Of a stretch of 64,000 nt of DNA, positions 51,713-60,146 are shown in pieces. Below the pieces are notes generated by a model. That model was given only the letters and a program-made list of their open reading frames with translations. It was not told the DNA's origin and did not search any database. Position numbers and translations under genes: made by a program. Numbering within the stretch: position 1 is the first letter of the stretch; each line of letters begins with the position of its first letter. The stretch covers positions 124,001 to 188,000 of the forward strand of contig NZ_QKNS01000001.1 in assembly GCF_003231285.1 (NCBI RefSeq), read 5' to 3'. Source of the stretch: Hymenobacter sediminis (GTDB taxonomy: Bacteria > Bacteroidota > Bacteroidia > Cytophagales > Hymenobacteraceae).

Positions 51713-51772
51713 CTACGTGGTGACGTAGTAGAAGTAGTAGCTAAAAAAGAAACGGCCGGTGTGCTGAAGCAT
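51713..51772 (-). CDS. Leader peptide 1, Phe/Tyr-rich (19 aa)
   Basis: Minus-strand frame from ATG 51772 to TAG 51715-51713: MLQHTGRFFFSYYFYYVTT. Four Phe and four Tyr fall within residues 8-16. It is followed by terminator 1. A segment starting at its stop codon can pair with that terminator, so a ribosome stalled upstream would allow antitermination and one reaching the stop would block it. Together with leader peptide 2 this forms a tandem attenuator. It has no similarity to leader 2 beyond ML and the aromatic run. Confidence 0.88.
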   Translation of the reverse strand: MLQHTGRFFFSYYFYYVTT

Positions 51773-51796
51773 GGAAAATCAGGTGCTTTGTGCCAG

Positions 51797-51827
51797 CAAG
51801 GTGAAGCACATCTGCGGCAATTCCAAA
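51797..51827 (-). promoter_or_regulatory. Candidate promoter of the aromatic operon
   Basis: Minus strand: TTTG (51824-51827), 19 nt, TCACCTTG (51797-51804, two mismatches to TAnnTTTG), giving a start about 20 nt before leader peptide 1. An alternative is TTG (51878-51880), 17 nt, AACGTTTG (51853-51860). The sequence 51828-52114 between this and the beta-barrel gene is AT-rich with no other gene seen. Confidence 0.45.
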
Positions 51828-52114
51828 TTAATTTTTTGGCGGCTTACACGAACAAACGTTTGGAAGCAGACGCTCGTCAACATGAAAAGGCCATGCAATA
51901 GGGTAGTCAATATTGGAAGCTGTTCATGAATATAATTCACTGCAATACAGTGTATTGAGTTTAATTTTTGAGTTATATATCGAGCCTTGTTACAACCAAT
52001 TTAAAAGCGCTGTCAGGAAAGTTGGCACGGTTTTGTAATACTACCCTCTCTGAAGCCGGCAGCCACCCGCTGCGCACCTCTGGTAGCCGGCCCTTCCTTC
52101 CAACCTTTCCTGCC

Positions 52115-52897
52115 ATGAATACGAAGCGACTTTTCGGCCGCCTGGCCGCTGCTGCCCTTTTTGTTACTGCATTTGCTACCGCCTCCGAGGCGCAGATTCA
52201 GCCCCACCGCGTACCGGCTTACACCGGCAAAGCCCAGGCCCGCCCGGTTCGCTCTACTACTTCTTATTCCTCCTCGTCTTCTGCTACCGATGGGGTCAAG
52301 TTTGGCATCCGGGCCGGCGTAAACGTTTCAGACTGGTCGGGGGATGCGGTGAACAGCGTGATGGACCTGGCCGACTATACCAACGGAGCCATAACCAAGG
52401 AAATGAAACCTGGCTTCCATGCTGGCCTATACGCCTCGTTGCCCCTGGGCCCGCGTTTCGCCATTGAGCCGGGAGTAAGCTACTCCGAGAAAGGTACCGT
52501 GCTCACGGGCCGTATTCCGCTGGAGCAGTTCGATTTCCTGAATGCCAAAGTGAAAGCCACTGCCCGCATGGCCTACCTCGATATTCCGCTGCTGGCCAAA
52601 GGCTACCTTACCGATGGGTTCTACGTGTTTGCCGGTCCGCAGGCTTCGGTGCTGCTTTCGGGTAAGGCCCGCGTGAATGCCAGCGCCCTGGGTTTCTCGG
52701 CCTTCAATGAGAACTTTGATATCAAAGACCAGTTCCGCCAAGTAGATTTCTCGGTGACGGGTGGCCTGGGCTACCAGTTCCAGAACGGCCTGGGCTTGAG
52801 CGCCGGCTACGACTACGGCCTCTCTTCCCTGGACAAAAACAATAATTTCGACGCCCAGAACCGCGTGATTAAGGCGTCCGTCAACTACTCGTTCTAA
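52115..52897 (+). CDS. PorT-like outer membrane beta-barrel protein (260 aa)
   Basis: Signal peptide MNTKRLFGRLAAAALFVTAFATASEAQ, a short polar linker, then the outer-membrane beta-barrel (OMP_b-brl type) sequence: VKFGIRAGVNVSDWSG, GFHAGLYASLPLGPRFAIEPGVSYSEKG, YLDIPLLAKGYLTDGFYVFAGPQASVLLS, ending VIKASVNYSF with the terminal aromatic expected for barrels. Probably embedded in the outer membrane, function unknown. Start at ATG 52115 from signal peptide. Divergent from the aromatic operon. Confidence 0.9.
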   Translation: MNTKRLFGRLAAAALFVTAFATASEAQIQPHRVPAYTGKAQARPVRSTTSYSSSSSATDGVKFGIRAGVNVSDWSGDAVNSVMDLADYTNGAITKEMKPGFHAGLYASLPLGPRFAIEPGVSYSEKGTVLTGRIPLEQFDFLNAKVKATARMAYLDIPLLAKGYLTDGFYVFAGPQASVLLSGKARVNASALGFSAFNENFDIKDQFRQVDFSVTGGLGYQFQNGLGLSAGYDYGLSSLDKNNNFDAQNRVIKASVNYSF

Positions 52898-52926
52898 TTC
52901 TCTCTCCCACTACCTATTCCCTGCAC

Positions 52927-52957
52927 AAAGGCCCCACCGAAAATCGGTGGGGCCTTT
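52927..52957 (+). terminator. Strong terminator of the beta-barrel gene
   Basis: AAAGGCCCCACCGA (52927-52940), loop AAA, exact complement (52944-52957) and a T run. Confidence 0.93.
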
Positions 52958-53014
52958 TTTTATAGGCACAAGAAATACAAGCGTAAGAATAAAGCACGGC
53001 AATCAGCTGTAAAG

Positions 53015-53100
53015 CCGAAGTCGGCCCGGCGGCGCTTACAGCGGCGCGTCTGCAACCGGCACCGCCTAGCCGCTGGTGAGTGGGGTTGGGCCGACTTCGG
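53015..53100. repeat. Long-range inverted repeat enclosing GC-rich structure
   Basis: CCGAAGTCGGCCC (53015-53027) and exact complement (53088-53100), 60 nt apart. The interior holds further GGCGG/CCGCC pairing. It lies past the VWA gene stop (minus) and may be its terminator. Rest of 52958-53233 shows no gene. Confidence 0.6.
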
Positions 53101-53233
53101 GGGGTAGGAAGAGCGGCAGCAAAACGCCCGAAACTACCCGCATAAACGCATGGTGTAGGGAAGAGATAGGGTGGGTTGAATAGGTTGCAAAGTATTGATA
53201 ATAAGATTTTTGTTCTCGTGCGTATTTGGCTTA

Positions 53234-55258
53234 TTACCGGATGCCAACTTCCACGGAGGTAGGGTGCAGGCCTTCTGCCAGCTTAATCAGTCGCACCAGT
53301 TCGGCGCGGTAGCCATCGGGGTCGAAGCGCTTGGCACCTTCCGCTAGGCGGGCCGTTGATTCCCAGGTGGCTGCGCCGCGGTAGTCACTCTGGCGCAGCA
53401 GCATCCCGAACTGAGCCACCGCCGCCGCGAAACGCAGGTTCTCACTAGCTTCGGCTATCGGATGAGGGGCGCCCGTGAGCGGCTGTTCTAGCAATTGGCT
53501 TTTGCTGCCCTGGGGCTCTTTGTAGCGCAGCTTCACGGTCAGTACCTCAGCGGAGGCGCTACCCTTAGCCGTGGGCACCGACTGGTATTTGAGTGGATCG
53601 ACGGTGGCGCGGGCTCCCACGGGTACTACCTCATAAAGGGCTGTCACGGTGTGACCTGCGCCCAATTCGCCAGCGTCTTTGCGGTCGTTGTTGAAGTCCT
53701 CGGCGGCCAGCAGGCGGTTTTCGTAGCCCACCAAGCGGTACTCCCGCACCAGGGCCGGATTGAATTCCACCTGCAGCTTCACGTCCTTGGCAATGGCGAA
53801 CAGCGTGCCGCCGAACTGCCGGACCAGCACCCGGCGGGCTTCGTCGAGGTTATCGAGGTAGGCGTAGTTGCCGTTGCCTTTGTCGGCCAGCAGCTCCATT
53901 TTCTTGTCCTGGTAATTGCCTTCGCCTACCCCTAGCACCGTTAGGAACACGCCAGTTTCGCGCTCCTGGGTAATCAGGCTTTCCATGGCTGCGTCGCTTT
54001 GTTCGCCCACGTTGAAGTCGCCGTCGGTGCAGAGGATAACCCGGTTGTTGCCTTCCTTATTAAAGTTCTGTCGGGCTACCTGATAAGCTAGGCGCAAACC
54101 AGCCCCGCCGGCCGTGGAGCCGCCCGCCTGCAACTGGTCGATGGCTGCGAGAATATCGGCGCGGCGAGAGCCGGGGGTAGGGGGCAGCACCAGCCCGGCG
54201 GCTCCGGCGTACACCACCAGCGCTACCTTGTCTTGGGGGCGCAACTCTTTGGTCAGTAGCCGCAGGCTCTGCTGCACCAGCCCCAGCCGGTCCTCGCCCA
54301 TCATCGAGCCCGACACATCTACCAGGAATACCAAGTTGGCAGGCGGCAGCTTCTCAGTAGCGACCCGGCGGCCCTGCAGGGCCACCTGCACCAGCTGGTG
54401 CTCGGGGTTCCAGGGGCACTGGGCCTGCTCCGTAACTACCCGGAAAGGCTCAGATGAGGTAGGGGCCGGGGCGGGGTAGTCGTACTGGAAGTAGTTAATC
54501 AGCTCCTCGGTGCGCACCGCATCGTGCGGAGGCAGCTGGCCCTGCTGCAGAAAGCGGCGCACGTTGCTGTAGCTCGCCGCATCTACATCTATACTGAAGG
54601 TGCTCAGCGGGTCTTTTGTGGCGTTGTGAAAGCCGCTTTCAGCTATAGAGGCGTAGGTTTCGCCGGCGCCGGGTTCGGGGCGGGCAGGTAGGTACCCGCC
54701 GCTCGGGCTGATAGCTATGCCAGCTACACGGCCTTGCAGGGCATAATCTACGGGCGCAGTACCTGCACTCGACCCCAATCCACTGAGGTCGGCCGGAATA
54801 TCCATGTTGCCGACTACTGTTTCGGTCTGTTGCCTGCGGCTTTTCGGTGAAGCCGGACGGGTATCCCGTGACTTGGCTTTGCCGGTAACTACTACTTCGT
54901 TGAGCTGCCGCTTATCTGGCTGGAGTGCTACGGTAGGCAGCTTCGTTTGGCCCGGACGCAGGGGTAGCTCCCGCGTTACGTAGCCGATTGAGCTGAAAAC
55001 CAGCACTTGGTGCTCCGCTTTTAACTCCAGTTGAAAATATCCTTTCGGGGTGGTAGTAGTCCCGTTTCGAGTGCCTTTTACCAGTACTGTGACGCCCGGT
55101 AACCCTCTTTTCGTGCGGGCATCAATCACCTGGCCTTCCACAAAAGATTGGGTTGCAGGATTCTGTACGTGGTAGCGCGCGGGAGCAGTCTGCTGAGCTT
55201 GAGCAGGTAAACCGATGAGCAGACTGGCCGCCACGGTGCAATACAGGAAACGGTGCAT
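53234..55258 (-). CDS. Surface VWA-domain protein with carboxypeptidase-regulatory-like domain (674 aa)
   Basis: Signal peptide (ASLLIGLPAQAQQ). Residues 38-120 form a CarboxypepD_reg-like beta sandwich (VEGQVIDARTKRGLPGVTVLVKGTRNGTTTTPKGYFQLEL ... LNEVVVTGKA). A linker includes GNMDIPADLSGLGS and the plug-like DYALQGRVAGIAIS. Next is the VWA N-terminal region (FSIDVDAASYSNVRRFL), then a von Willebrand A domain with MIDAS DVSGSM near residue 312, and a C-terminal DUF3520-like segment. Related YfbK-type proteins occur in many Bacteroidota; function unknown, metal-dependent binding inferred. Divergent from the sigma/anti-sigma pair, with which it shares a sequence motif. Confidence 0.9.
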   Translation of the reverse strand: MHRFLYCTVAASLLIGLPAQAQQTAPARYHVQNPATQSFVEGQVIDARTKRGLPGVTVLVKGTRNGTTTTPKGYFQLELKAEHQVLVFSSIGYVTRELPLRPGQTKLPTVALQPDKRQLNEVVVTGKAKSRDTRPASPKSRRQQTETVVGNMDIPADLSGLGSSAGTAPVDYALQGRVAGIAISPSGGYLPARPEPGAGETYASIAESGFHNATKDPLSTFSIDVDAASYSNVRRFLQQGQLPPHDAVRTEELINYFQYDYPAPAPTSSEPFRVVTEQAQCPWNPEHQLVQVALQGRRVATEKLPPANLVFLVDVSGSMMGEDRLGLVQQSLRLLTKELRPQDKVALVVYAGAAGLVLPPTPGSRRADILAAIDQLQAGGSTAGGAGLRLAYQVARQNFNKEGNNRVILCTDGDFNVGEQSDAAMESLITQERETGVFLTVLGVGEGNYQDKKMELLADKGNGNYAYLDNLDEARRVLVRQFGGTLFAIAKDVKLQVEFNPALVREYRLVGYENRLLAAEDFNNDRKDAGELGAGHTVTALYEVVPVGARATVDPLKYQSVPTAKGSASAEVLTVKLRYKEPQGSKSQLLEQPLTGAPHPIAEASENLRFAAAVAQFGMLLRQSDYRGAATWESTARLAEGAKRFDPDGYRAELVRLIKLAEGLHPTSVEVGIR

Positions 55259-55377
55259 GGCTGGTAGGAATAGAAGTGAAAGAATAGATATCGACGACAG
55301 ACTCAGGACCTGCTACCGAGGGCGAAACAGCAAAGTGAAAGGCCTCGGCATAATGGCCTCAGCCAAGTCAGAAGCCA

Positions 55378-55665
55378 TTAGTGTTCGGGTGCTCTGGTTG
55401 GTTCGGGCTGTTCTGCGGCCCAACGCCGTAGCTTCTTTTCCCGGCGCTGGGCCTGGCGGGGCGCCGTGCGGGCTTCTTCGGCCCGGATGCCGGCGCACTC
55501 CTGGGCGTTGGGCAGCCACCACGGCAGCACCGGCGAAGGGCGGGCAGCTGTTGCTGGGGCTAAAGAGTTCAGCGTGTCGGGCGGGGTAGGGAGTTGAGCC
55601 CGTACCGGCTGGCTGAGCAGCAGAACCAGCGTTGAGCTAAGCAGAAAAGGATAGTGAGGCGACAT
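55378..55665 (-). CDS. Small secreted protein, unknown (95 aa)
   Basis: Signal peptide MSPHYPFLLSSTLVLLLSQPVRAQ, then a Pro/Ala-rich stretch and a basic helical tail (RTAPRQAQRREKKLRRWAAEQ). One Cys. No domain seen. It lies between the VWA gene (same strand) and the divergent sigma gene. GC-rich third positions support coding, but a shifted frame (55313-55522) overlaps and the evidence is mainly the signal peptide. Could belong to the same regulon as the VWA protein. Confidence 0.5.
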   Translation of the reverse strand: MSPHYPFLLSSTLVLLLSQPVRAQLPTPPDTLNSLAPATAARPSPVLPWWLPNAQECAGIRAEEARTAPRQAQRREKKLRRWAAEQPEPTRAPEH

Positions 55666-55848
55666 AGCCGGGGCGTGAGGGTAGCAGCTTGCCTTTCAGA
55701 TGCAGCCCGCCAACGGATTCCACACGGCTGCCAAAAAATATTTTTCTGGGCTTTTCTTTTCGGCTCCCGATTGGGGTTTCCGGGTGGGCAACCCCATGCT
55801 TTTCCGGCCTGAAAGCGTAGCTTTCGGTTCTGGCCCTCTTGCCCTGGT

Positions 55849-56484
55849 ATGTTCTTTCGTCGCTCCCGCCGTCCTGCGCCTGCTGCCGAGCTCTCCGATG
55901 CGGAGCTGCTCCGGCGCTACCATGCCGAGGGCGACGTGCACGACCTGGGCGCGCTCTACGACCGGCACATGACCGAGGTGCTGGCCATTAGCCGCCGCTA
56001 CCTCCGCGACGAGGAAGATGCCAAGGATGCTGTGATGCAACTCTTTGAGCAATTGGTAAGTAAGTTGCGCCAGCATGAGGTCGAAAACTTCGCGCCCTGG
56101 CTCCACGCCACGGCCCGCAACCACTGCCTGATGGTGCTACGGGCCCGGCAGCGGGCTGGCCCCGCGGCGGGTGGGGCGCTGGTGGTGCACTTTCCCGATG
56201 CCGCCGGTATGGAATCGGCCGCGGCCCGGCATCTGGCAGAAGATGACCCCGCCGAAGCCGACCTTCACGAACAGCAACTCCAGCAACTGGAGCACGCCCT
56301 GGCCGAGTTACCTCCGGGCCAACGACGATGTCTGGAGCTGTTTTACCTCGAAAAGAAATGCTACCGCGACATTGCCGACCTCACGGGCTTTGACCTGAAC
56401 GCGGTGAAAAGTCACCTTCAAAACGGCAAGCGCAACCTGCGCCGTCACCTCGAAACCACTGCTGCCTCCAATGCTTCGCCCTAA
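55849..56484 (+). CDS. ECF RNA polymerase sigma factor (211 aa)
   Basis: Sigma region 2: LGALYDRHMTEVLAISRRYLRDEEDAKDAVMQLFEQLVSKL. Region 4: LEHALAELPPGQRRCLELFYLEKKCYRDIADLTGFDLNAVKSHLQNGKRNLRRHL, the DNA-binding helix-turn-helix. A somewhat long linker (RAGPAAGGALVVHFPDAAGMESAAARHLAEDD) separates them. Its 3' end overlaps the next gene, which encodes a membrane protein with a zinc-finger anti-sigma domain, by 14 bp. So the pair is cotranslated and probably senses an envelope signal. Confidence 0.93.
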   Translation: MFFRRSRRPAPAAELSDAELLRRYHAEGDVHDLGALYDRHMTEVLAISRRYLRDEEDAKDAVMQLFEQLVSKLRQHEVENFAPWLHATARNHCLMVLRARQRAGPAAGGALVVHFPDAAGMESAAARHLAEDDPAEADLHEQQLQQLEHALAELPPGQRRCLELFYLEKKCYRDIADLTGFDLNAVKSHLQNGKRNLRRHLETTAASNASP

Positions 56485-57919
56485 CCTTGCTTCTGAGCCT
56501 ACCCCTCCCGCCAGCCGGCACCTGTCGGTGGAGGTGCTGCGCCAGTACGCGGCCGGGGCCCTAACGCCCGCCGAGCAGCACCAGGTAGAAGCCCATACCC
56601 TTGACTGCACCCATTGCGCCGACATCCTGGAAGGCCTGCAGCTGCAGCCCGCCGCCGTTACGGATGCAAGTATGGCTGACCTGCGCCGGCGCCTCGGGGC
56701 CCGCGTGGAGGAACTCGCCACGGAGTCGAAGCCCAAGCCGGCCCTGGGTCTGGCCTGGCAGCAGCTGGCCGCCGCGGCCGTGCTCTTACTTACCCTCGGG
56801 GCTGCCGTGGTGTGGTTTGCCCTGCTGCGCCCGGCCCCGCTGAACACGGCCTCGCGGCCATTAGCTGGGCAGCGCGCAGCAATTGCTACGGCTCCCATCG
56901 CCCCTACTACTCCAAAGCTGATAACACCAGAAGCTGCTACTTCTGCTGCCAGCGCTCCAGAAGTAGCAGCTATTGTTGAAGAACCGGCTACTTCCTCCCG
57001 TACATCCTGGCCCCTGCGCCGCTCCGTTAGGCGCATAACCCGAAGCCAGGCCCCATCAACTGTAAAAGGCGACATGGATAACCCGGCCGAGTTAGCCGGT
57101 CTGGGAGCAGATCAGGGCTGGGCCGCGGAGAAAGGAGCAGCTGACGTAGCTACGGCCCCGGTAACCGTTACGGCGCCTGATTCTGTCAGCACTACGTCTT
57201 CCTCTAAAGCCAAAGAGTACGCCGTAGCTGCACCACCAACCGCCCTACCCATAGCTGCTTCTCCAGCCGCGGCGAGGCGGAAAATAGCGGCTGTGGCTTC
57301 GGCCGCGGCCCCAATGGTAGCTGGCACCAGGCTGGTGCAGGGACGTATTACTGATAAATCTTCGGGAGAAGGAATGGCTGGGGCTACCGTTCTGGTTGAG
57401 GGCACTACCACGGGCACCGTAACAGCGGCCGATGGGTCGTTTAGTCTGGTTGTACCCGCTACGGCGAAACAACTGTTGGTCAGCTCCGTGGGGTATGCGG
57501 CGCAGGCAGTGCCCGTTCCGGCCGAGCCTACCAACCTAGCCCTGGCATTAGCCCCCGACTCCCGGCAGCTCAGCGAGGTAGTGGTCGTGCGCCGCGACGC
57601 CCCGCCGGCCCCCATGTCGGTAGGGGCCATGCCCGCCGGGGGCTACACCGGCCTCAAGAAATACCTGCGCGACAGCCTCGACTACCCCGAAAAAGCCCTC
57701 GAAGACCGGCGCGAAGGCAACGTAAAACTCCGGTTTGTAGTGGGCGTCGATGGTAAGCTGTCGGATATCAAAGTAGTGAAGAAGCTTTCGGAGGAGTGCG
57801 ACGCCGAAGCTATCCGGCTACTGCAGGAAGGCCCCGCCTGGTTTCCCGCCATTCAGAACGGCCGCCGCACCGCCCACACCGTCGAAATTACGGTGCCGTT
57901 CAAGATAGAAGACCGGTAA
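56471..57919 (+). CDS. Anti-sigma / TonB chimera: zinc finger, TM, CarboxypepD-like, TonB C-terminal (482 aa)
   Basis: Cytoplasmic N-terminus has the anti-sigma zinc site His42-x3-Cys46-x2-Cys49 (AHTLDCTHCAD). Transmembrane helix at 98-118. A long Ala/Thr/Pro-rich periplasmic linker contains KGDMDNPAELAGLGAD (about 199-214). A carboxypeptidase-regulatory-like beta sandwich follows (VQGRITDKSSGEGMAGATVLVEGTTTGTVTAADGSFSLVV, about 293-375). The C-terminal TonB_C domain is at about 395-482 (YPEKALEDRREGNVKLRFVVGVDGKLSDIKVVKKLSEECDAEAIRLLQ). The combination suggests an anti-sigma factor that contacts outer-membrane transporters directly through a TonB-like domain; this role is inferred. Confidence 0.88.
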   Translation: MLRPNLASEPTPPASRHLSVEVLRQYAAGALTPAEQHQVEAHTLDCTHCADILEGLQLQPAAVTDASMADLRRRLGARVEELATESKPKPALGLAWQQLAAAAVLLLTLGAAVVWFALLRPAPLNTASRPLAGQRAAIATAPIAPTTPKLITPEAATSAASAPEVAAIVEEPATSSRTSWPLRRSVRRITRSQAPSTVKGDMDNPAELAGLGADQGWAAEKGAADVATAPVTVTAPDSVSTTSSSKAKEYAVAAPPTALPIAASPAAARRKIAAVASAAAPMVAGTRLVQGRITDKSSGEGMAGATVLVEGTTTGTVTAADGSFSLVVPATAKQLLVSSVGYAAQAVPVPAEPTNLALALAPDSRQLSEVVVVRRDAPPAPMSVGAMPAGGYTGLKKYLRDSLDYPEKALEDRREGNVKLRFVVGVDGKLSDIKVVKKLSEECDAEAIRLLQEGPAWFPAIQNGRRTAHTVEITVPFKIEDR

Positions 57920-57982
57920 AAGCTGCGTGTCCTGACGAGTCGGAGCCAAAGCCATCCCTCCTTCTACTACCCCTTAGAAATA

Positions 57983-58020
57983 AGAGAAGCCCTTGATGTG
58001 CGAACATCAAGGGCTTCTCT
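57983..58020 (+). terminator. Terminator of the sigma/anti-sigma operon, perfect 17-bp stem
   Basis: AGAGAAGCCCTTGATGT (57983-57999), loop GCGA, exact complement (58004-58020), T-rich tail. Confidence 0.93.
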
Positions 58021-58120
58021 CTTTACCAGGCTTCAAGCAAAAGAGCGAAAACGTTGCTTCGGCATTGGCCTGATACACGCTATGCCCGCAATAGTGCTTC
58101 ACTCATTCGCTATAGCTCGG

Positions 58121-58411
58121 CTAATTGCTGTAGCCGCCGCCGCTTTCAGGTTCGGTGGCGCTGCCGCCGGCTTTGTCGGGGGTAGGCAGGTCAGATTCGG
58201 TTTTCACTTCAACCTGGCTGTAGTCGGGGGCACCGTTGCCAGCTAGGGGCACCGGGGTTTCGTTATCGGAGCTGGAGCTGGCATGAGCCGAGGGGGGCGT
58301 GGGAGCGGTGTTCTCCTGGGCGGGCGGTGTTACCGCGGAAGGCTGTGACGTGGTGGGCGTTTCGGGCTGCACGGACAGAGCGTCGGATTCAGATTCAAAA
58401 GTCTTGTTCAT
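58121..58411 (-). CDS. Disordered Ser/Thr/Pro-rich protein (96 aa)
   Basis: Sequence runs MNKTFESESDALSVQPETPTTSQPSAV and continues Pro/Ser/Glu-rich (SSSSDNETPVPLAGNGAPDYSQVEVKTE), ending GGGYSN. No hydrophobic core, no Cys or Trp. Likely intrinsically disordered. Similar in kind, not in sequence, to the proteins at 17305-17520 and 17598-18104. Divergent from fumC. Function unknown. Confidence 0.6.
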   Translation of the reverse strand: MNKTFESESDALSVQPETPTTSQPSAVTPPAQENTAPTPPSAHASSSSDNETPVPLAGNGAPDYSQVEVKTESDLPTPDKAGGSATEPESGGGYSN

Positions 58412-58528
58412 GGCGTGGAGTAGCTAGGTAGAATGCTTGAGCTAGGCTATACGCAGCCTACCGCCCCAGGGCCAGATTAAGTAAAGGCAGAATTTTGGGG
58501 TAGGGGTGGCAGGCGGTAGGCTGTTGTG

Positions 58529-58536
58529 TACTTTTG
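58529..58536 (+). promoter_or_regulatory. fumC -7 box (TACTTTTG)
   Basis: Exact TAnnTTTG match; start about 58543 gives a 55-nt leader before the fumC ATG at 58598. The TTG at -33 is not evident. Confidence 0.5.
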
Positions 58537-58597
58537 CGCCGTGCCGGCTTGCCGCGCGCTTTCTTGTCACCTTATTCTCTTCTCACCCACTAGAAGC

Positions 58598-60004
58598 ATG
58601 ACTCAGTTTCGCACCGAGAAAGACACCATGGGCACCGTGCAGGTGCCGGCCGACGCCTACTACGGCGCCCAAACCCAGCGCTCCATCGATAACTTCCAGA
58701 TTGCCCAGGACATCAACAAGATGCCCAAGGAAATCATCCGCGCCTTCGCCTACCTGAAGAAAGCCGCCGCCCTCACCAACCGCGACGCCGGCATTCTGTC
58801 GGACGAGAAAGCCGAGCTGATTGGCCGCGTCTGCGACGAAATCCTGGAAGGCAAGCTCGACGCAGAATTTCCGCTGGTGGTGTGGCAAACCGGCTCGGGC
58901 ACCCAGAGCAATATGAACGTGAACGAGGTAGTCGCCTACCGCGGCCACGTCCTGAACGGCGGTCAGCTTTCCGACGAGAAGAAGTTTCTGGCTCCCAACG
59001 ACGACGTAAACAAGTCGCAGAGCTCGAACGACACCTTCCCGACGGCCATGCACATTGCGGCCTACAAGATTCTGGTAGAGAAGACGATACCCGGCATTGA
59101 GAAGCTGCGCGATACGCTGAAAGCGAAGTCGGAGCAGTTCATGCACATCGTGAAAATCGGCCGCACCCACCTCATGGATGCTACCCCCCTCACGGTAGGG
59201 CAGGAGTTCAGCGGCTACGTGTCGCAGCTCGACCACGGTCTGCGCGCCATCAAAAACACCTTGGCTCACCTTTCGGAGCTGGCTTTGGGTGGCACGGCCG
59301 TGGGCACCGGCATCAACACGCCTCCCGGCTACTCCGAAAACGTAGCTAAGCACATTGCCGACCTCACCGGCCTACCCTTCATCACGGCTGAAAACAAGTT
59401 TGAGGCCCTGGCTGCCCACGACGCCATCGTGGAAGCTCACGGCGCTCTGAAGACCGTTGCTGCCTCCTTGATGAAGATTGCCAATGACATCCGTTTGCTG
59501 GCTTCGGGCCCGCGCGCCGGCATCGGCGAGCTGCACATTCCCGATAATGAGCCCGGCTCCAGCATCATGCCCGGCAAAGTAAACCCCACCCAGTCGGAAG
59601 CCATGACCATGGTAGCGGCGCAGGTGATGGGTAACGACGTAGCCATCAACATTGGCGGCATGAACGGCCACTTCGAGCTGAACGTGTTCAAGCCCCTGAT
59701 GATCTACAACTTCCTGCACTCGGCCCGCCTCATCGGCGACGTGTGCGTGTCGTTCAACGACAAGTGCGCCGTAGGCATCGAGCCTCTGGAAGCCAACATC
59801 AAGAAGCACGTCGATTCGTCGTTGATGCTGGTTACGGCCCTGAACCCCCACATCGGCTACTACAAAGCCGCCGAAATTGCCCAGACGGCCCACAAAAACG
59901 GCTCTACCCTCAAGGAAACCGCTCTGCAACTGGGCTACCTCACCGAGGAGCAGTTCAACGAGTGGCTCAAGCCGGAGGACATGGTAGGCGAAATCAAAAA
60001 GTAA
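58598..60004 (+). CDS. fumC: Class II fumarate hydratase
   Basis: Interconverts fumarate and malate in the TCA cycle. [66 protein letters not shown] and the superfamily signature [13 protein letters not shown] with the catalytic Ser are all present. About 468 residues from ATG 58598, the normal length. Start chosen because family proteins begin within a few residues of FRxExD. Single gene with a strong terminator. Confidence 0.97.
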   Translation: MTQFRTEKDTMGTVQVPADAYYGAQTQRSIDNFQIAQDINKMPKEIIRAFAYLKKAAALTNRDAGILSDEKAELIGRVCDEILEGKLDAEFPLVVWQTGSGTQSNMNVNEVVAYRGHVLNGGQLSDEKKFLAPNDDVNKSQSSNDTFPTAMHIAAYKILVEKTIPGIEKLRDTLKAKSEQFMHIVKIGRTHLMDATPLTVGQEFSGYVSQLDHGLRAIKNTLAHLSELALGGTAVGTGINTPPGYSENVAKHIADLTGLPFITAENKFEALAAHDAIVEAHGALKTVAASLMKIANDIRLLASGPRAGIGELHIPDNEPGSSIMPGKVNPTQSEAMTMVAAQVMGNDVAINIGGMNGHFELNVFKPLMIYNFLHSARLIGDVCVSFNDKCAVGIEPLEANIKKHVDSSLMLVTALNPHIGYYKAAEIAQTAHKNGSTLKETALQLGYLTEEQFNEWLKPEDMVGEIKK

Positions 60005-60019
60005 GTGCCGACGCTAGAG

Positions 60020-60059
60020 AACTAGCTCCCCCTCCTCATCTGAGGAGGGGGAGCTAGTT
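60020..60059 (+). terminator. fumC terminator, perfect 19-bp stem
   Basis: AACTAGCTCCCCCTCCTCA (60020-60038), two-base loop, exact complement (60041-60059). Confidence 0.9.
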
Positions 60060-60109
60060 ATAGCTTAATAGTTTAGGAGCTTACAACCTCCACCGCTTAG
60101 TTTACGAAC

Positions 60110-60143
60110 AACGGGCAGCCAGCTACCATGCGGGCTGCCCGTT
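60110..60143 (+). terminator. Terminator-like hairpin abutting the DHH gene start
   Basis: AACGGGCAGCC (60110-60120) pairs with GGCTGCCCGTT (60133-60143), followed by TTC and then the ATG at 60147. On RNA this resembles an intrinsic terminator with a short U run, placed just before translation begins. Confidence 0.55.
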
Positions 60144-60146
60144 TTC

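Noticed and set aside
51659..51901. Plus-strand 80-codon frame over the attenuator
   Set aside because: Antisense to two leader peptides and a terminator; no features.
58583..59353. Antisense open frame of 256 codons in fumC
   Set aside because: Shadow of fumC; no independent features.
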